Shown piece after piece: positions 59,957 to 64,000 of a stretch of 64,000 bases of DNA. Under the pieces are notes generated by a model. It had not been told where the DNA came from and did no database searches. It was given only the letters and a program-made list of their open reading frames with translations. Position numbers and translations under genes: made by a program. The DNA comes from Brevibacterium antiquum (GTDB lineage: Bacteria > Actinomycetota > Actinomycetes > Actinomycetales > Brevibacteriaceae), in assembly GCF_016107655.1 (NCBI RefSeq), contig NZ_JABASX010000012.1, positions 36,866 through 100,865 of the forward strand, given 5' to 3'. Every line of letters starts with the position of its first letter. The stretch's first letter is position 1.

Positions 59957-60707
59957 TCAAGTGCAGAGGTGGAGCGTGGGGAGTAGAGAGTAGTGGCCGT
60001 CAGTTGAGCAGTGGACGAGATACATGTTCTCTCCGGCATCAGTTGGTTGGTAAGCGAATGCGGAATCTGGGTCCTCCAGCCGATCACACAGGTCTGCGGA
60101 GACATTCTCAGTTCGGTTGATGGCCGACTGCGCCGACAGATCGTCGAGCTCTCGCGTGCGAGATACCAAGAACGTGTGCTGGTTGCTCTCATCGGCCCGT
60201 CGAAACGGGGATGGTCCTCTCACGTACTCTCCTACCGAAGTGTGAACGTCCTCAGCATCGAAACCGGCATGAGCTAACTCGGCGTTGAGGCGCTGCTCCT
60301 GTCCGACGTCGAGTCCCAGATTCTCGCCACGATCATTGAATGCGCGCACTACTGTGGCGGTGGACAGTCCTGGGTCCGGGTCATCGATGCTGATACGAAC
60401 GGTCCTTACCCGTGGGTCGATGTCGGCCATTGCATCAGCGGCAGACTTCATTCGGATGCGACGCTGGCGGAAGCCGTCTTCGTCTGAGAGAAATTGGGCT
60501 GCCGCGTTCCGGTCGGCGCCAGATAGGCGGTCGAGTCCGACGTTCTCTCGTACCGAGAACCTGTCATCATCATCGAAGTCCATATCGCCATCGTCACCAA
60601 CAGCCAGGCTCGCAGAGAGCTCTGCCAGCCTGTGGACGTGACTTCGCCGACTCAGAGAATTGTCCACCTTCGGGAACGCCCGACTGCACACGATTGAGAT
60701 TGTTCAT
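59957..60707 (-). pseudogene. Tagged ICE gene with a frameshift
   Basis: From ATG 60707 the frame reads MNNLNRVQSGVPEGGQFSES, AKSRP, then stops soon after. The next frame continues RLAELSASLAVGDDGDMDFD, RENVGLDRLSGADRNAAAQF and VRTVRISIDDPDPGLSTATV to a stop at 59957. One base is missing or extra near 60630. With it restored the protein has about 250 residues. The promoter box upstream matches the intact tagged genes. It may be a sequence error or recent loss. Confidence 0.75.
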
Positions 60708-60715
60708 ACCCTCAC

Positions 60716-60727
60716 TACGTGCGGCGA
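60716..60727 (-). promoter_or_regulatory. Leaderless-type promoter of the tagged gene, copy 4
   Basis: TCGCCGCACGTAGTGA, then GGGT and ATG 60707 on the minus strand. The -10 (TAGTGA) is weaker than in copies 1-3, but GCCGCACGTA and spacing are kept. Confidence 0.55.
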
Positions 60728-60861
60728 TCAACGAAATGAGTCAGCCACCCGTTCTCGACAGTCTGTACCTTTCGCGTGTCTCCGCCCGAGACTTGGACCT
60801 AGATCATCTGCTTAGGAGTCGACGTGTTTCGCCTTAACCCATCGGCGATAGCGACGGACTT

Positions 60862-61242
60862 CTACCAACAGCCGAGAAGCGGCAAACGGCTCTCGAATGC
60901 TTCGTCGATGGCATCAGCATATTCGTCACCGATAACTAAGGCAGAGTTGACAGGGTCGCTGACACCGTTGAGCGTGGACTGGTCGTCGGGCAGACCTTCG
61001 GTGGTTCTCGTGATCTCCTCGCGAATGGTGTCAAGGGCTCGGTTGCCCCGCTCATTGGCGATGTTCATGACGATCGTTTCCAGCGTTTCACGCTGACCGA
61101 GAGTGAGGAAATCCAGAGCGGACTGCAATGACGACATCTCCTTATCTGACTGGCAGGCCAGGGGAGGAGAGTCGACGTGTGCAGCAGGGTTGAAGAGTTT
61201 CTCGCGCTCGGCACTGGTGAGTGAGGTGGTCGGGTCTTCCAT
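60862..61242 (-). CDS. Hypothetical helical ICE protein
   Basis: A 126-residue mostly helical protein: MEDPTTSLTSAEREKLFNPA, SLQSALDFLTLGQRETLETI, ERGNRALDTIREEITRT, and a tail DEYADAIDEAFESRLPLLG. No family recognised. ATG 61242 is chosen since GGAAGG lies eight bases upstream; the frame has two earlier ATGs. The GGCGCATAGA motif lies 83 bases upstream. Confidence 0.6.
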   Translation of the reverse strand: MEDPTTSLTSAEREKLFNPAAHVDSPPLACQSDKEMSSLQSALDFLTLGQRETLETIVMNIANERGNRALDTIREEITRTTEGLPDDQSTLNGVSDPVNSALVIGDEYADAIDEAFESRLPLLGCW

Positions 61243-61324
61243 GATCATGCCTTCCATCGGGTGTGGACCAGAAAATGACTCTGCCTCCGGGGCTATCGCG
61301 AGAGCAGTCCGGCCGCTCTACTTG

Positions 61325-61342
61325 TCTATGCGCCGATCTTGC
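61325..61342 (-). promoter_or_regulatory. Repeated promoter-like motif GGCGCATAGA, copy 3
   Basis: The minus strand reads GCAAGATCGGCGCATAGACA upstream of the 61242 gene. TCGGCGCATAGACAA is identical to copy 2 over about 14 bases. Confidence 0.55.
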
Positions 61343-61395
61343 TCGCAGTCGAAACAAAAGGGACTCGTCTACCGCTGACCAGCCTCGAACCTCCG

Positions 61396-62169
61396 CTAGT
61401 TGTTCTCGCAAGCCTTGATCGTTGACGTCATGGCCTTGCGATCAGCTGGCGTCACGGGAAGCTCGTACTTGTCAGCGACGAAGGCGTATCGGGCGACGAA
61501 TGTGCAGTCATAGGCGGGATTGCCCGAGTCGGTCGGCATCCAGTCTTCGGGCCCGAGGTCGGACTTGGATTGGTTGGCTGGACCATCGACGGCGATGAGG
61601 TTAGCGGGGTCATTCGCGATTGCTTCGCGCTTGTCCTGAGTCCAATCCTTGGCGCCCATGCGGTAGGTGTAGCCGAGGGAGACGATGTGTTCAATCTGAA
61701 CCTCCGCGGATGTGGAGGGTCCGCGGGTGAAATCGATGGTCTCGCCGGTGTATGGATCGGCCAGGGTGCCTGTGGCAATCTGGCAATCGTCGTCGTGTAC
61801 GTAGGTGATGTCGTCGAAGTCTCGGTTGAGAACGTCGTTGCGTGTGTCTCCACAGAACGAGGGGTCCGAGGAGTCGTCGCCAGTCAACCAGTCCCCGTAC
61901 TGGGGGATACGGTCGTAGCCTTTCATCGAGGCGGCCTTTGACGTCTCCAACGATGCAATGAGGGCTGTGGCCTTGTCTCGATCAACTGTGCCGATGGTGG
62001 CCGAACCGTCGGAGCCGATGAGGTCGTTGAGCTCGACCGAGACTCGGGGCCCGGCTGGTGTTGCTTCTTCTGCGGCTTCGTTGGAGCCGGCGTCGACGAT
62101 GTCCGTGTTCGTGTAGATGAAGAATGCGGCGATGGCCGCGGCGACGAGGGTGAAGATTGCTTTTCTCAT
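61396..62169 (-). CDS. Secreted HNH-type nuclease, DUF1524/GmrSD C-terminal type
   Basis: A 257-residue protein with an N-terminal export helix (AIFTLVAAAIAAFFIYTNT) and a secreted nuclease domain: FCGDTRNDVLNRDF, DDDCQIATGTLADPYTGETI, VQIEHIVSLGYTYRMGAKDWTQDKRE, DPANLIAVDGPANQSKSDLGPEDWMP and a final Cys pair. The HIV...N...N pattern is the DUF1524 catalytic core. A secreted or wall-side nuclease on a conjugative element may act on competing DNA. ATG 62169; the next gene upstream is 52 bases away. Confidence 0.85.
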   Translation of the reverse strand: MRKAIFTLVAAAIAAFFIYTNTDIVDAGSNEAAEEATPAGPRVSVELNDLIGSDGSATIGTVDRDKATALIASLETSKAASMKGYDRIPQYGDWLTGDDSSDPSFCGDTRNDVLNRDFDDITYVHDDDCQIATGTLADPYTGETIDFTRGPSTSAEVQIEHIVSLGYTYRMGAKDWTQDKREAIANDPANLIAVDGPANQSKSDLGPEDWMPTDSGNPAYDCTFVARYAFVADKYELPVTPADRKAMTSTIKACENN

Positions 62170-62221
62170 ACTGGCAACTGATGTGGGGAGCTCACATGGG
62201 TCCCCACATCAGTTCAGGTGC

Positions 62222-62467
62222 TTAGGTCGTCGCAGCCTCTGCGAGGTTGGCGGCCCTCGTGTTGATCGCTGTGATGGCGCACAGGACCGGCTGGAGGGCG
62301 CCCGGATGGGTCACTGATTCCTTGATCCAGGTTCTCGAGTCTGCATCGAGGTCGTTCGGAGCAACGGCAGTCAGTGACTGGTCCAGTCGAGCTTTCAACG
62401 TTGGCTTTACCCAACCGTGTAAGGCAAGACGGTCAGCGATGGCAATGAAGTCTTTGAGGCAGTCCAT
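62222..62467 (-). CDS. Small hypothetical helical protein
   Basis: An 81-residue protein: MDCLKDFIAIADRLALHGWV, KPTLKARLDQSLTAVAPNDL and ITAINTRAANLAEAATT, almost entirely helical. No family known. It starts six bases after the DnaQ-like gene ends, so it lies in the same transcript. Confidence 0.6.
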   Translation of the reverse strand: MDCLKDFIAIADRLALHGWVKPTLKARLDQSLTAVAPNDLDADSRTWIKESVTHPGALQPVLCAITAINTRAANLAEAATT

Positions 62468-62473
62468 GGGGGC

Positions 62474-63631
62474 TCATTCCTTCCCTGAATCGATTATGGC
62501 CGACGCCTGAGAATTGAGCGCCCTAGCCATCGAGGTGAACTGGCGAATGTTGTACTCCACATCATCGATCGCACGGTGGACGGTGCCCATGGCGACATCT
62601 GGTGGGTCGAGAAGGGTACTGACCATTGTTGTCACCGATGTGGCATCGAGATTGACGGCAGGGATGAGCTGGTAGGAGTCGAGGTTGGCCGAGAGGAAGT
62701 TTCTGTCCAACGTCATCGATGCCCCACCGAAATAGTCCGGCTTGGCAGGCAAGGATGTGATGAACTCGGCTACGTCCTTGTCGGCTTCGACCGTGGTCGG
62801 TACGGGGCCGGCCAGATAGTCCGCAGTCAATCCCGATGTGGAGTGCATGTCGGCGATGAAGTCGGAGAAGTCGGCAACAATAGTCTCCGGCTCGAGTCCT
62901 TGAGGCCGCAGGAGTGTCTGGAAACGGCCGATCTCCTCCATAGCGGGTCCGCGGGTGGCGATCATGCCCACTTCGAGCAACGCCTCATCCAGGTGGCTCA
63001 GTCCCGTAGTCTCCACATCAGTGAACAAAACGATGGCATTCTCGTCGGTGTAGGAGGGATTCGTCGGGAACTGCCACATGGTGCGGCAGTTGGTTACCGC
63101 ACGACGAGTGGTTGCGATGGCCGTCTCTGGATCCACGAGCCTTGGACCCTCGACCAATCGAGGCCGAGCCCTGTTGAAGAAGATCGAAGTGAAGGCTTCG
63201 ACTGAGTCGACGTCGATGCTGCGGTAGTGCAGACGCGAGAAGAGTTCCGGAAAGTTGGTCCCAAGCTCACTCCGCAGTGATGAGACATTTGAGGCGGCCA
63301 AGTACAAATGCCCGATATCGCCAAGATCATCGATGAAGGAAGCCAGTGTGGCGTCGGCCTCTGCTGGCAATGGCGCTCGGTCGGAAAAGTATGTGTCGAG
63401 GAGTCCGCTGGGTCGTAGAGCTGCCGCTTCGTCATCATTGAGGTTGGCAATGACTTCCGAGACTGGCACCGTTCGGTCGGGTTTGATGAAAACGGTCGTC
63501 GCGGCCACGGGAGCGAAGTCGGATCCCTTCGTGACTTCGATCCTCAACGCGATCGGTGTTGGCGATGATGAAACCGCGGTCGTCGAAATCCATGCAAAGT
63601 GTGTCTGTGCAGTCATGGCGATGGTGCCCAT
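62474..63631 (-). CDS. Tandem DnaQ/oligoribonuclease-like protein with inactive first copy
   Basis: A 385-residue protein. The C-terminal half (about 195-380) is a DEDDh exonuclease: VLFTDVETTGLSHLDEALLEVGMI (D, E), GGASMTLDRNFL (D) and HRAIDDVEYNIR (H, D), as in DnaQ and oligoribonuclease. The N-terminal half follows the same order (FAWISTTAVSSSPTPIALRIEV, LYLAASNVSSLRSEL, SRLHYRSIDVDSVEAF), but lacks the catalytic acids. LHYRSIDV is close to the oligoribonuclease motif. ATG 63631 follows AGGAAGG. A role in trimming RNA/DNA or in regulation is possible. Confidence 0.8.
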   Translation of the reverse strand: MGTIAMTAQTHFAWISTTAVSSSPTPIALRIEVTKGSDFAPVAATTVFIKPDRTVPVSEVIANLNDDEAAALRPSGLLDTYFSDRAPLPAEADATLASFIDDLGDIGHLYLAASNVSSLRSELGTNFPELFSRLHYRSIDVDSVEAFTSIFFNRARPRLVEGPRLVDPETAIATTRRAVTNCRTMWQFPTNPSYTDENAIVLFTDVETTGLSHLDEALLEVGMIATRGPAMEEIGRFQTLLRPQGLEPETIVADFSDFIADMHSTSGLTADYLAGPVPTTVEADKDVAEFITSLPAKPDYFGGASMTLDRNFLSANLDSYQLIPAVNLDATSVTTMVSTLLDPPDVAMGTVHRAIDDVEYNIRQFTSMARALNSQASAIIDSGKE

Positions 63632-64000
63632 GTCGATGCCTTCCTAGGGGTGAAGCGTGCTGTCAGCCAAAACAGTATTGGGGCAGCCCCGTGGCTCGGC
63701 GCAATCTCTCACCGTCGACCGCGGCTGGCTCCAAGAAGCCAGATACGTCAGCAGCATTCGAGCCTGGGATCGAGGCGCCACGTGGCTACAAGTCAGGTCG
63801 TCGTCACGATGCGCCGCTGCAATGGCTGGGGACGTTCATGCGGCGCTTCTCCAGCGTCTCTGGTGGTGGTTACTACGGGGGCTGACTACCGTTACTTCGT
63901 GTTGCTACGGGGCCGGTAGTAGCGGTTTTTACTCGTTTGCCCAGATCAGGTGGGCTGTTTTGTGACTGGATCGGTCATTACTACATTACTCACGAACCTA
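63632..64000. other. Gene-free end of the window
   Basis: No gene can be supported on either strand. It is the upstream region of the 63631-61396 transcript; a promoter is expected, but I could not fix one. Confidence 0.4.

Overview
The window looks like the accessory genome of a high-GC Gram-positive actinobacterium, probably a Micrococcales member such as Brevibacterium or a relative. Reasons: CmtR, CstR and CsoR regulators of actinobacterial type, many GTG/TTG starts, NlpC/P60 and lipoprotein styles, and a T4SS-type conjugative element whose proteins carry an N-terminal NRVQ-GIP-GGQF tag common in actinobacterial mobile DNA. The genus is inference. No rRNA, tRNA or CRISPR array was seen.

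Positions 1-31.2 kb are a mosaic of metal and reactive-sulfur genes joined by transposon parts. From the left: copper genes copD (cut by the window edge) and copC; a Tn552-like module (serine recombinase, DD(35)E transposase, AAA partner); cmtR-cadD (Cd/Pb); divergent merR/merA (Hg) with a textbook mer operator; a resolvase with its res site; a cst-like persulfide operon (cstR, DUF302 gene, and divergently cstB, rhodanese fragment, rhodanese-DUF2892, TSUP exporter); a decayed second recombinase; a coupled SbnA-like / MFS / DUF1015 set that looks like a small metallophore or amino-polyacid locus; an ArsR-CDF zinc-type pair; then a CsoR-controlled block.

The CsoR block (21.3-30.2 kb) is the most unusual part. 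It has a CsoR box in a promoter, a broken copZ, csoR, and eight tightly packed genes for a complex I-like membrane arm: NuoA, a novel fusion, NuoH, J, K, L, M, N. No NADH module, no NuoI and no ordinary NuoB/C/D are present. The fusion resembles NuoB without its Fe-S cysteines, a linker with 17 His in 64 residues, and the start of NuoD. NuoH has lost the acidic quinone-loop motif and NuoJ is Met-rich. A YdhK lipoprotein with a perfect CsoR-type palindrome follows. I infer a copper-induced, redox-dead relative of complex I.

Positions 31.2-35 kb hold a secreted NlpC/P60 hydrolase, a toxin-antitoxin pair with a PIN toxin, and a small lipoprotein. Positions 35-64 kb, nearly all on the minus strand, are part of an integrative conjugative element or plasmid: VirB6-like, PrgI-like and VirB2-like proteins, TcpC/VirB8-like protein, a triple wall hydrolase, nucleases, ImmA-like peptidase, DnaQ-like protein, and five proteins sharing the N-terminal tag. 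Several tagged genes have the same promoter sequence with the -10 four bases before the start codon, suggesting leaderless mRNAs. An IS110 element splits one small gene here. Relaxase, coupling protein, VirB4 and integrase are not in the window. Several genes show single-base frameshifts, which may be decay or sequence error.
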